Positions 19,198 through 32,100 of a stretch of 64,000 nucleotides of DNA are shown one piece after another. Every line of letters starts with the position of its first letter. Position 1 is the stretch's first letter. Below the pieces are notes generated by a model. The model was not told where the DNA came from. It worked only from the letters and a program-made list of their open reading frames with translations, and did not search any database. The DNA is from Periplaneta americana. Lineage: Eukaryota; Arthropoda; Insecta; Blattodea; Blattidae. The translations under genes were made by a program, and so were the position numbers. Where the stretch lies: positions 16,370,800 to 16,434,799 of the forward strand of contig NC_091131.1 in assembly GCF_040183065.1 (NCBI RefSeq), in the 5' to 3' direction.

Positions 19198-19710
19198 AGA
19201 GCAAGGACCTTTCAAGATGTACAAGACCTATAAGATGTCTTCAGATCACATTATCAAGAAAGATTCCAAAACTCTTCAGTCAGGGGTAAGTTCAAGAATC
19301 AAGGACTGTAGGTTATGTAACTTTTCTAAATATTTTTCAAAGAGAGTTATTGTAGTAAAGCTTGATTACTTTTCGCAATTTAAACTCAAACCTGATACAG
19401 TTCCAACTCTGAGGTACACGTCACAGTCGATACCAACAAGTAGAACCAATCCATGTACAAGGAAGAGAGAACACATTCATGATGATTGTAGCATTAAGAT
19501 ATTACACGACGTATCAGATAAATTCATCAATGTGTTGGTAAAGTAATATTTGTTGCAACAAAATGAACTGAAAGGACAGAAAAAAAAAATCTTGAATAGT
19601 TAATGAAATTAACTACGTAGAATACTATACCTGCAATTACTTGGAACTCTATAGCGGCGATTTCATAAATTTGGGAATATTTACAGGACTTATTGTAGGC
19701 TATACTGCAT

Positions 19711-21300
19711 CATTCAATAATAAGGGCGTGACAATATGGAATACACAGGCACGATCTAAATATGTAAGAATTTTTACATGACTCATTGCAGACAGTATTG
19801 CATCTAATATTACAGGTGTGACAGTATGGAATACCATAGGAACGATCTAAATATGTAGGAATTTTTACATGACACACTGTAGACAGTATTGTATCTAATA
19901 TTACAGGCGTGACAATATGGAATACCACAGACACGATCTAAATATGTGGGAATATTTACATGTCATATTGTAGGCTGGAGTGCATCAATTAATGATATAG
20001 GCGTGACAATATGGAATACCACAAGCACAATCTAAATATGCGGGCATATTTACATGTCATATTGTAGACTGGACTGCATCAAATAATGATATAGGCGTGA
20101 CAATATGGAATACCACAGGCACAATCAGAATATGTGGGAATATTTACATGTCATATTGTAGGCTGGACTGCATCAATTAATGATATAGGCGGGACAATAT
20201 GGAATACCACAGGCACAATTTAAATAAATGGGAATATTTACATGTCATATTGCAGGTTGGACTGAATCAATTAATGATAAGGGCGGGACAATATGGAATA
20301 CCACAGACGCAATCTAAATATGCGGGAATATTTACATGTAATATTGTAGACTGGAGTGCATCAAATAATGATATAGGCGTGACAATATGGAATACCACAG
20401 GCACAATCTAAATATATTGGAATATTTATATGTCATATTGCAGGTTGGACTGAATCAATTAATGATAAGGGCGGGACAATATGGAATACCACAGACGCAA
20501 TCTAAATATGTGGGAATATTTACATGTCATATTGTAGACTGGACTGAATCAATTAATGATATAGGCGTGGCAATATGGAATACCACAGGCACAATCTAAA
20601 TATGTGGGAATATTTACATGTCATATTGTAGGCTGGACTGCATCAATTAATGATATAGGCGGGACAATATGGAATACCACAGGCACAATCTAAATATGTG
20701 GGAATATTTACATGTCATATTGTAGGCTGGACTGCATCAATTAATGATATAGGCGGGACAATATGGAATACCACAGGCACAATCTAAATAAATGGGGATA
20801 TTTACATGTCATATTGCAGGTTGGATTGAATCAATTAATGATAAGGGCGGGACAATATGGAATACCACAGACGGAATCTAAATATGTGGGAATATTTACA
20901 TGTCATATTGTAGACTGGACTGCATCAAATAATGATATAGGCGTGACAATATGGAATACCACAGGCATAATCTAAATATGTGGGAATATTTACATGTCAT
21001 ATTGTAGGCTGGACTGCATCAATTTATGATATAGGCGGGACAATATGGAATACCACAGGTACAATCTAAATATGTGGGAATATTTACATGTCATATTGTA
21101 GACTGGACTGCATCAATTAATGATATAGGCGGGACAATATGGAATACCACAGGCACGATCAGAATATGTGGGAATATTTACATGTCATATTGTAGGCTGA
21201 ACTGAATCAATTAATGATATAGGCGGGACAATATGGAATACCACAGACACAATATAAATATGTGGGAATATTTACATGTCATATTGTAGACTGGACTGCA
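19711..21300 (+). repeat. 94-bp satellite array
   Basis: About 17 tandem units of 94 bp carry GACAATATGGAATACCACAG, GGGAATATTTACATGTCATA and GGACTGCATCAATTAATGAT. The first two or three units (19,711-19,970) are diverged and the rest are homogeneous. Two unit types alternate in part (GGTTGGACTGAATC with AAGGGCGGG, and GACTGGACTGCATC with ATAGGCGTG), giving a 188-bp dimer periodicity (starts at 20,199, 20,387 and 20,763). Open frames of 70 codons recur at this spacing and are not genes. Confidence 0.95.
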
Positions 21301-23127
21301 ATCTTCGGCTTTGCTGTAGAGTTATGTCGGCTAGAATGTCGGCGGAATAGTGGTATAAAACCTTCCCATTTTTTTTTATCGAAAATCAGAGTTCGAGGAG
21401 CTGAACTGAACGCACTCTTCGGCTTTGTTGTCACTCCACGCACTGCGGAGTTATGGCGGATAGAAAATCATCTTGTGTTCGCGATTCCTGTTTTGAGGCT
21501 ATCGTGTAAGAAGGAAGTCAAGCGGGAATACACGACCGCATCCCGTTCCTCGGTAGCGCCATTATTTCCAGAATTAGACACCAAAATACCTTAGGTACCG
21601 AAAAAATAAATGCAGAAAAAAGTGCGACGGATTTTCTCTCTTTTCGAAGGTCAAAATGATCGATTTTTTGAAATTTTGCGGGTCTCTCTCGTCCAAACGC
21701 ACGGATATAGAGAGTTATAATTTACACCAAAGATAGAGATCGAGGCGCTGAATTGAGCGCAATCTTCGGCTTTGTTGTCACTCCACGCACTTCGGGTTTA
21801 TGGCGGCTAGAATGTCGAAATAGTGGTTTAAACCCTTCACATTTTTTTTCGAAAATCAGCTTGTGTTCGCGATTCCCGTTTTAAGGCTATCGTGTAAGAA
21901 GGAAGTCAAGGGGGAATACAGGACCGCATCCCGATCCTCGGTAGCGCCATTATTTCGCAAATTAGAGACCAAAATACTTCGGGTACCGAAAAAATAAGTG
22001 CAGAAAAAAGTGCGACGGATTTGCTCGATTTTCACGGTAATTATTGGTGGACCTGCGGGGATGCTACAGTTAAAAGGGCGGGTCCCTGGGCCGCTTCGTT
22101 CTCCTTGTGTAGAGAAAAGTCTCTTTTGGAAGGTCAAAATGACAGATTTGTTATATTTTGCAGCCCCCTCCCGTTCAAACGCACGGGGATAGAGAGTTGT
22201 CCTTTACACCAAAGATAGAGTTCGACGTGCTGAATTGAACGCACTCTTCTGCTTTGTTGTCACTCCACGCACTGCGGAGTTATGGGGGCTAGAATGTCGG
22301 AGGAATAGTGTTTTTTTTTTTTTTTTTTTTTCGAAAATCAGCTTGTGTTCGCGATTCCCGGTTTGAGGCTATCGTGTAACAAGTAAGTCAAGGGGGAATA
22401 CAGGACCGTATCCCGTTCCTCGGTAGGGTCATTATTCCCGGAATTAGAGACCGAAATACCATAGGTACCGGAAAAAAAGGTGTAGAAAAAAGTGCGGCGT
22501 TTTTGCTGTATTTTCACGGTGGTTATTACTGAGGATACCTGGATGCTACAGTAAAAAGGGCGGGCCCCCGGTTCGCTTCGTTCTCCTTGTGTAGAAAAAT
22601 TTCTTTTTTGGAAGGTCAAAATGCCCGATTTTTTAAATTTTACCGGTCTCTCCTGTCCAAACGCACGGGGATAGAAAGTTGTCGCTTCGTTCTCCTTGTG
22701 TGAAAAATTTCTTATTTGGAAGGTCAAAATGCCCGATTTTTTTAAATTTGAGGGTCTCTCCTGTCCAAACGCACGAGGATAGAAAGCTGTCCTTCACACC
22801 AGAGATAGAGTTTGAGGAGCTGAATTCAATGCACTCTTCGCCTTTATTCTCACTTGAAGCACTGAGGAATTATGGCGGCAAGAATGTCGGCAGAATGGTG
22901 GTTCCCATTTTTTTTTTCCAAAATCAACTTGTGTTCGCGATTCCCGGTTTGAGGCTATCGTGTGACAGGTATGTGAAGGAGGAATACAGGAACGTATCCC
23001 GTTCCGCGGTAGGGTCATTATTCCCGGAATTAGAGACCGAAATACCATAGGTACCGGAAAAAGAAGTGTAGAAAATAGTCCGGCGCATTTGCTGGATTTT
23101 CACGGTGGTTATTACTGAGGATACCTA
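21301..23127 (+). repeat. diverged left edge of the 485-bp array
   Basis: The first unit is truncated: it jumps from CGAAAATCA straight to GAGTTCGAGGAGCTGA, missing most of the monomer. The following units differ at many positions from the rest (GTTGTCACTCCACGCACT, GGCGGGTCCCTGGGCC). A partial 108-bp internal duplication lies at about 22,585-22,790, where the stretch from GCTTCGTTCTCCTTGTGT to AAAGTTGTC is repeated. This is the normal look of an array edge. Confidence 0.85.
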
Positions 23128-26100
23128 GATGCTACAATCAAAAGGGCGGGCCCCTGGTTCGCTTCGTTCTCCTTGTGTAGAAAAATTTCTATTTTGGAAG
23201 GTCAAAGTGCCCGATTTTTGATATTTTGCCGGTCTCTCCTGCCCAAACGCACGGAGATAGAAAGTTGTCCTTTACACCAGAGATAGAGTTTGAGGAGCTG
23301 AATACAACGCACTCTTCGTCTTTATTCTCACTTCAAGCACTGAGGATTTATGGCGGCTAGAATGTCGGCAGAATTTTTTTTTCGAAAATAAACTTGTGTT
23401 CGCGATTCCCGATTTGAGGCTATCGTGTAACAAGAAAGTCAAGGGGGAATACAAGACCGTATCCCGTTCCTCGGTAGGGTCATTATTCCCGGAATTAGAG
23501 ACCGAAATACCATAGAAACCGGAAAAAGGATTGGAGAACAAAGTGCGGCGGATATGCTGGATTTTCACGGAGGACATTATTGAGGATACCTGGATGCTAC
23601 AGTTAAAAGGGCGGGCCCCTGGTTCGCTTCGTTCTCCTTGTGTAGAAAAATTTCTTTTTTGGAAGGTCAAAATGCCCGATTTTTGAAATTTTGCCGGTGT
23701 CTCCTGTCCAAACGCACGGGGATAGAAAGTTGTCCTTTACACCAGAGATAGAGTTTGAGGACCTGAATTCAAAGCACTCTTCGGCTTTATTGTCACTTCA
23801 AGCACTGAGGAATAATGGCGGTTAGAATGTCGGCAGAATAGTGGTTTAACCCCATCCTTTTTTTTTTTTTTTTTTTTTCGAAAATCAACTTGTGTTCGCG
23901 AGTCCCGGTTTGAGGCTATCGTGTAACAAGTAAGTCCAGGGGGAATACACGACCGTATCCCGTTCCTCGGTAGGGTCATTATTCCCGGAATTAGAGACCG
24001 AAATACCATAGCTAACGGAAAAAAAGGTGTTGAAAAAAGTGCGGCGGATTTGCAGGATTTTCACGGTGGTTATTACTGAGGATACCTGGATGCTACAGTT
24101 AAAAAGGCGGGCCACTGTTTCGCTTCTTTGTCCTTGTGTAGAAAAATTTCTTTTTTGGAAGGTCAAAATGCCCGATTTTTTTAATTTTGCCGGTCTCTCC
24201 TGTCCAAACGCACGGGGATAGAAAGTTGTCCTTTACAACAGAGATAGAGTTTGAGGAGCTGAATTCAACGCAATCTTCGGCTTTATTCTCACTTGAAGCA
24301 CTGAGAAATTATGGCGGCTAGAATGTCGGCAGAATAGTGGTTCCCATTTTTTTTTTTCGAAAATCAACTTGTGTTCGCAATTACCGGTTTGAGGCTATCC
24401 TGTAACAAGTAAGTCAAGGGGGAATACAGGACCGTATGCCGTTCCTCGGTAGGTTCATTATTCCCGGAATTGGAGACCGAAATACCATAGGTATCGGAAA
24501 AAAGGTGTAGAAAAAAGTGCGGCGGATTTGCTGGATTTTCACGGTGGTTAATACTGTGGATACCTGGATGCTACAGTTAAAACAACGGTCCACTGTTTCG
24601 CTTCGTTGTCCTTGTGTAGAAAAATTTCTTTTTTGGAAGGTCAAAATGCCCGATTTTTTTAATTTTGCCGTTCTCTCCTGTCCAAACGCACGGGGATAGA
24701 AAGTTATTTTTTACACCAGAGATAGTGTTTGATGAGCTGAATTCAACTCAATCTTCGACTTTATTCTCACTTGAAGCACTGAGGAATTATTGCGGGTAGA
24801 ATGTCGACAGAATAATGGTTTAAACACTTCCCATTTTTTTTGGAAAATCAACTTGTGTTCGCGATTCCCTGTTTGAGCCTATCGTGTAACAAGTAAGTCA
24901 AGGAGGAATACAGGACCGTATCCCGTTCCTCGGTAGGGTCATTATTCCCGGAATTAGAGACCGAAATACCATAGGTACCGGAAAAAAGGTGTAGAAAAAA
25001 TTGCGGCGGATTTGCTGGATTTTCACGGTGGTTAATACTGAGGATACCTGGATGCTACAGTTAAAAGGGCGGGCCACTGTTTCGCTTCGTTGTCCTTGTG
25101 TAGAAAAATATCTTTTTCGGAAGGTCAAAATGCCCGATTTTTGGAATTTTGCCGGTCTCTCCTGTCCAAACGCACGGGGATAGAAAGTTGTCCTTTACAC
25201 CAGAGATAGAGTTTGAGGAGCTGAATTCAAAGCACTCTTCGGCTTTATTCTCACTTCAAGCACTGAGGAATAATGGCGGCTAGAATGTCGGCAGAAAAGT
25301 GGTTTTTTTTTCGAAAATCAACTTGTGTTCGCGATTCCCGGTTTGAGGGTATCGTGTAACAAGTAAGTCAAGTGGGAATACAGGACCGTATCCCGTTCCT
25401 CGGTAGGGTCATTATTCCCAGAATTAGAGACCGAAATACCATAGGTACCAGAAAAAAAAGTGTAGAAAAAAGTGCAGGGGATTTGCTGGATTTTCACGGT
25501 GGTTATTACTGAGGATACCTGGATGCTACAGTGAAAAGGGCGGGCCCCTGGTTCGCTTCGTTGTCCTTGTGTAGAAAAATGTCTTTTTTGGAAGGTCAAA
25601 ATGCCCGATTTTTGGAATTTTGCCGGTCTCTCCTGTCCAAACGCACGGGGATAGAAAGTTGTCCTTTACATCAGAGATATAGTTTGAGGAGCTGAATTCA
25701 ACGCAATCTTCGGCTTTATTCTCTCTTGAAGAACTGAGGAATTATGGCGGGTGGAATTTCGGCAGAATTGTGGTTTAAACCCTTCCCATTTTTTTTTTCG
25801 AAAATCAACTTGTGTTCGCAATTCCCTCTTTGAGGCTATCGTGTAACAAGTAAGTGAAGGGGGAATACAGGACCGTATTCCGTTCCTCGGTAGGATCATT
25901 ATTCCCGGAATTAAAGACCGAAATACCATAGGTACCGGAAAAAAGTGTAGAAAAAAGTGCGGCGGATTTCCTGGATTTTCACGGTGGTTATTACTGAGGA
26001 TACCTGAATGCTACAGTTAAAAGAGCGGGCCGCTGGTTCGATTGGTTCTCCTTGTGTAGAAAAATTTCTTTTTTGGAAGGTCAAAATGCCCGGTTTTTGA

Positions 26101-29100
26101 AATTTTGCCGGTCTCTCCTGTCAAAACGCACGGGGATAGAAAGTTGTCATTTACACCAGAGATAGAGTTTGAGGAGCTGAATTCAAAGCACTCTTCGGCT
26201 TTATTCTCACTTCGAGCACTGAGGAATAATGGCGGCTAGAATGTCGGCAGAATAGTGGTTTAAGCCCTTCCCATTTTTTTTTCGAAAATCAACCTGTGAT
26301 CGCGATTCCCGGTTTGAGGCTAACGTGTAAGAAGTAAGTCAAGGGGGAATACAGGACCGTATCCCGTTCCTCGGTAGGGTCATTATTCCCGGAATTAGAG
26401 ACCGAAATACCATAGGTACCGGAAAAAGAATTGTAGAAAAAAGTGCGGCGGATTTGTAGGATTTTCATGGTGGTTATTACTGACGATACCTGAATGCTAC
26501 AGTTAAAAGAGCGGGCCGCTGGTTAGCTTCGTTCTATTTGTGTAGAAAAATTTCTTTTTTGGAAGGTCAAAATGCCCGGTTTTTGAAATTTTGCCGGTCT
26601 CTCCTGTCAAAACGCACGGGGATAGAAAGTTGTCATTTACACCAGAGATAGAGTTTAAGGAGCTGAATTCAAAGGACTCTTCGGCTTTAATCTCACTTCA
26701 AGCACTGAGGAATTATGGCGGCTAGAATGTCGGCAGAATAGTGGTTTAAACCCTTCCCATTTTTTTTTCGAAAATCAACTTATGATTGCGATTCCCGGTT
26801 TGAGGCTATCGTGTAACAAGTAAGTCAAGGGGGAATACAGGACCGTATCCCGTTCCTCGGTAGGGTCATTTTTCCCGGAATTAGAGACCGAAATACCATA
26901 GGTACCGGAAAAAAGTCTAGAAAAAAGTGCGGCGGATTTGCTGGATTTTCACGGAGGTTATTACTGAGGATACCTGGATGCTACAGTTAAAAGTGCGGGC
27001 CCCTGGTACGCTTCGTTGTCCTTGTGTAGAAAAATTTCTTTTTTGGAAGGTCAAAATACCCGATTTTTGGAATTTTGCCGGTCTCTCCTGTCCAAACGCA
27101 CGGGGATAGAAAATTGTCCTTTACACCAGAGATAGAGTTCGAGGAGCTGAATTCAAAGCACTCTTCGGCTATATTCTCACTTCAAGCACTGAGGAATAAT
27201 GGCGGCTAGAATGTCGAAAATCAACTTGTGTTTGCGATTCCCGGTTTGAGGCTATCGTGTAACAAATAAGTCAAGGGGGAATACAGGACCGTATCCCGTT
27301 CCTCGGTAGGGCCATTATTCCCGGAATTAGAGACGGAAATACCATAGGTACCGGAAAAAAAAGTGTAGAAAAAAGTGCAGCGGATTTGCTGGATTTTCAC
27401 GGTGGTTATTACTGAGGATACCTGGATGCTAAGGTTAAAAGGGCGGGCCCCTGGTTCGCTTCGTTCTCCTTGTGTAGAAAAATTTCTTTTTTGGAAGGTC
27501 AAAATGCCTGATTTTTGAAATTTTGCCAGTCTCTCCTGTACAAACGCACGGCGATAGAAAGTTGTCCTTTACACCAGGGATAGAATTTGAGGAGCTGAAT
27601 TCAACGCACTCTTCGGCTTTATTTTCACTTGAAGCATTGAGGAATTATGGCGGGTAGAATGTCGACTACCCATTTTTTTTTGGAAAACCAACTTGTGTTC
27701 GCGATTACCGGTTTGAGGCTATCGAGTAACAAGTAAGTCAAAGGGGAATACAGGACCGTATCCCGTTCCTCGGTAGGTTCATTATTCCCGGAATTAGAGA
27801 CCGAAATACCATAGGTAACGGAAAAAAATGTGTAGAAAAAAGTGCGGCGGATTTGCTGGATATTCACGGTGGTTAATACTGAGGATACCTGGATGCTACA
27901 GTTAAAAGGGCGGGCCACTGTTTCGCTTCGTTGTCCTTGTGTAGAAAAATTTCTTTTTTGGAAGGTCAAAATGCCCGATTTTTTTAAATTTGCCGGTCTA
28001 TCCTGTCCAAACGCACGGGGATAGAAAGTTGTCCTTTACACCAGAGATAGAGTTTGAGGAGCTGAATTCAACGCAATCTTCGGCTTTATTCTCACTTGAA
28101 GCACTGAGGAATTATTGCGGGTAGAATGTCGACAGAATAGTGGTTTAAACACTTCCCATTTTTTTTTGGAAAATCAACTTGTGTTCTCGATTCCCTGTTT
28201 GAGCCTATCGTGTAACAAGTAAGTCAAGGAGGAATACAGGACCGTATCCCGTTCCTCGGTAGGGTCATTATTCCCGGAATTAGAGACCGAAATACCATAG
28301 GTAACGGAAGAAAAAGTGTAGAAAAAAGTGCAGCGGATTTGCTGGATTTTCACGGTGGTTATTACTGAGGATACCTGAATGCTACAGTTAAAAGAGCGGG
28401 CCGCTGGTTAGCTTCGTTCTATTTGTGTAGAAAAATTTCTTTTTTGGAAGGTCAAAATGCCCGATTTTTGAAATTTTGCCGGTCTCTCCTGTCGAAACGC
28501 ACGGGGACAGAAAGTTGTCCTTTACACCAGACATAGAGTTTGAGGAGCTGAATTCAACGTAATCTTCGGCTTTATTCTCACTTGAAGCCCTGAGGAATTA
28601 TGGCGGCTAGAATGTCGGCATCAACTTGTGTTCGCGATTACCGGTTTGAGACTATCGTGTAACAAGTAAGTCAAAGGGGAATACAGGACCGTATCCCGTT
28701 CCTCGGTAGGGTCATTATTCCCGGAATTAGAGTCCGAAATACCATAGGTACCGGAAAAAAAAGTGTAGAAAAAAGTGCGTCGGATTAGCTGGATTTTCAC
28801 GGAGGTTATTACTGAGGATACCAGGATGCTACAGTTAAAAGTGCGGGCCCCTAGTACACTTCGTTGTCCTTGTGTAGAAAAATTTCTTTTTTGGAAGGTC
28901 AAAATACCCGATTTTTGGAATTTTGCCGGTCTCTCCTGTCCAAACGCTCGGGGATAGAAAATTGTCCTTTACACCAGAGATAGAGTTTGAGGAGCTGAAT
29001 TCAACGCAATCTTCGGCTTTATTCTCACTTGAAGCACTGAGGAATTATGGCGGGTAGAATTTCGGTAGAATTGTTGTTCAAACCCTTCCCATTTTTTTTT

Positions 29101-32100
29101 CGAAAATCAACTTGTGTTCGCGATTCCCGGTATGAGGCCATCGTGTAACAAGTAAGTCAAGGGGGAATACAGGACTGTATCCCGATCCTCGTTATTATTC
29201 CCGGAACTGGAGACCGAAATACCATAGGTACCGGAAAAAAAAGTGTAGAAAAACGTTCGGCGGATTTGCTGGATTTTCACGCTGGTTAATACTGAGGATA
29301 CCTGGATGCTACAGTTAAAAGGGAGGGCCATTTGTTCGCTTTGATGTCCTTGTGTAGAAAAATTTCTTTTTTGAAAGGTCAAAATGCCCGATTTTTGGAA
29401 TTTTGCGCGATCTCTCCTGTCCAAACGCACGGGGATAGAAAGTTGTCCTTTACACCAGAGATAGAGTTCGAGGAGCTGAATTCAAAGCACTCTTCGGCTA
29501 TATTCTCACTTCAAGCACTGAGGAATAATGGCGGCTAGAATGTCGAAAATCAACTTGTGTTTGCGATTCCCGGTTTGAGGCTATCGTGTAACAAACAAGT
29601 CAAGGGGGAATACAGGACCGTATCCCGTTCCTCGGTAGGGCCATTATTCCCGGAATTAGAGACGGAAATACCATAGGTACCGGAAAAAAAAGTGTAGAAA
29701 AAAGTGCAGCGGATTTGCTGGATTTTCACGGTGGTTATTACTGAGGATACCTGGATGCTAAGGTTAAAAGGGCGGGCCCCTGGTTCGCTTCGTTCTCCTT
29801 GTGTAGAAAAATTTCTTTTTTTGGAAGGTCAAAATGCCTGATTTTTGAAATTTTGCCAGTCTCTCCTGTACAAACGCACGGCGATAGAAAGTTGTCCTTT
29901 ACACCAGGGATAGAATTTGAGGAGCTGAATTCAACGCACTCTTCGGCTTTATTCTCACTTGAAGCATTGAGGAATTATGGCGGGTAGAATGTCGACTACC
30001 CATTTTTTTTTGGAAAACCAACTTGTGTTCGCGATTACCGGTTTGAGGCTATCGAGTAACAAGTAAGTCAAAGGGGAATACAGGACCGTATCCCGTTCCT
30101 CGGTAGGTTCATTATTCCCGGAATTAGAGACCGAAATACCATAGGTAACGGAAAAAAATGTGTAGAAAAAAGTGCGGCGGATTTGCTGGATATTCACGGT
30201 GGTTAATACTGAGGATACCTGGATGCTACAGTTAAAAGGGCGGGCCACTGTTTCGCTTCGTTGTCCTTGTGTAGAAAAATTTCTTTTTTGGAAGGTCAAA
30301 ATGCCCGATTTTTTTAATTTTGCCGGTCTATCCTGTCCAAACGCACGGGGATAGAAAGTTGTCCTTTACACCAGAGATAGAGTTTGAGGAGCTGAATTCA
30401 ACGCAATCTTCGGCTTTATTCTCACTTGAAGCACTGAGGAATTATTGCGGGTAGAATGTCGACAGAATAGTGGTTTAAACACTTCCCATTTTTTTTGGAA
30501 AATCAACTTGTGTTCTCGATTCCCTGTTTGAGCCTATCGTGTAACAAGTAAGTCAAGGAGGAATACAGGACCGTATCCCGTTCCTCGGTAGGGTCATTAT
30601 TCCCGGAATTAGAGACCGAAATACCATAGGTAACGGAAGAAAAAGTGTAGAAAAAAGTGCAGCGGATATGCTGGATTTTCACGGTGGTTATTACTGAGGA
30701 TACCTGAATGCTACAGTTAAAAGAGCGGGCCGCTGGTTAGCTTCGTTCTATTTGTGTAGAAAAATTTCTTTTTTGGAAGGTCAAAATGCCCGATTTTTGA
30801 AATTTTGCCGGTCTCTCCTGTCGAAACGCACGGGGACAGAAAGTTGTCCTTTACACCAGACATAGAGTTTGAGGAGCTGAATTCAACGTAATCTTCGGCT
30901 TTATTCTCACTTGAAGCACTGAGAAATTATGGCGGCTAGAATTTCGAAAATCAACTTGTGTTCGCGATTCCCGGTTTGAGGCTATCGTGGAACAAGTAAG
31001 TCAAGGGGGAATACAGGACCGTATCCCGTTCCTCGGTATGGTCATTATTCCCGCAATTAGAGACTGAAATACCATAGGTACCGGAAAAAAAGGTGTAGAA
31101 AAAAATGCGGCGGATTTGCTGGATTTTCACGGTGGTTAATACTGAGGATACCTGGATGCTACAGTTAAAAGGGCGGGCCCCTGGTACGCTTCGTTGTCCT
31201 TGTGTAGAAAAATTTCTTTTTTGGAAGGTCAAAATACCCGATTTTTGGAATTTTGCCGGTCTCTCCTGTCCAAACGCACGGGGATAGAAAGTTGTCCTTT
31301 AAACCAGAGATAGAGTTTGAGGAGCTGAATTCAACGCAATCTTCGGCTTTATTCTCACTTGAAGCACTGAGGAATTGTGGCGGGTAGAATTTCGGCAGAA
31401 TTGTTGTTCAAACCCTTCTTATTTTTTTTTTCGAAAATCAACTTGTGTTCGCGATTCCCGGTTTGAGGCTATCGTGGAACATGTAAGTCAAGGGGGAATA
31501 CAGGACCATATCCCGTTCCTCGGTATGGTCATTATTCCCGCAATTAGAGACTGAAATACCATAGGTACCGGAAAAAAAGGTGTAGAAAAAAGTGCGGCGG
31601 ATTTGCTGGATTTTCACGGTGGTTATTACTGAGGATACCTGGATGCTACAGTTAAAAGGGCGGGCCCCTGGTTCGCTTCGTTCTCCTTGTGTAGAAAAAT
31701 TTCTTTTTTGGAAGGTCAAAATGCCCGATTTTTGGAATTTTGCCGATCTCTCCTGTCCAAACGCACGGAGATAGAAAGTTGTCCTTTAAACCAGAGATAG
31801 AGTTTGAGGAGCTGAATTCAACGCAATCTTCGGCTTTATTCTCACTTGAAGCACTGAGGAATTATGGTGGGTAGAATTTCGGCAGAATTGTTGTTCAAAC
31901 CCTTCGCATTTTTTTTTCGAAAATCAACTTGTGTTCGCGATTCCCGGTATGAGGCCATCTTGTAACAAGTAAGTCAAGGGGGAATACAGGACTGTATTCC
32001 GATCCTCGGTATTATTCCCGGAATTGGAGACCGAAATACCATAGGTACCGGAAAAAAAAGTGTAGAAAAACGTTCCGCTGATTTGCTGGATTTTCACGCT

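Larger units (their letters stand above)
17862..19640 (+). repeat. segmental duplication, copy 2
   Basis: Partner of 13,258-14,600. The order of all shared landmarks is the same. A LINE fragment interrupts it between AAGTTTGT (18,004-18,011) and about 18,687; copy 1 has these flanks joined, so the LINE came after the duplication. Beyond 19,290 this copy keeps about 200 bp of sequence that is replaced in copy 1, then both rejoin at TACCAACAAGTAGAAC and GATAAATTMATCAATGTGTT before entering their respective arrays. Confidence 0.8.

Noticed and set aside
20199-20975. Repeated 70-codon frames (EYHRHNLNKWEYLHVILQVG type)
   Set aside because: They recur at multiples of 94 bp in the satellite and cross monomer borders, so they are repeat artefacts.
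23390-23410. CENP-B-box-like phrase TTCGCGATTCCCGGTTT in nearly every 485-bp monomer
   Set aside because: The spacing fits TTCGnnnnAnnCGGG, but two of the essential positions differ (T for A, T for G). Insects do not necessarily use this box. It is kept only as a note.
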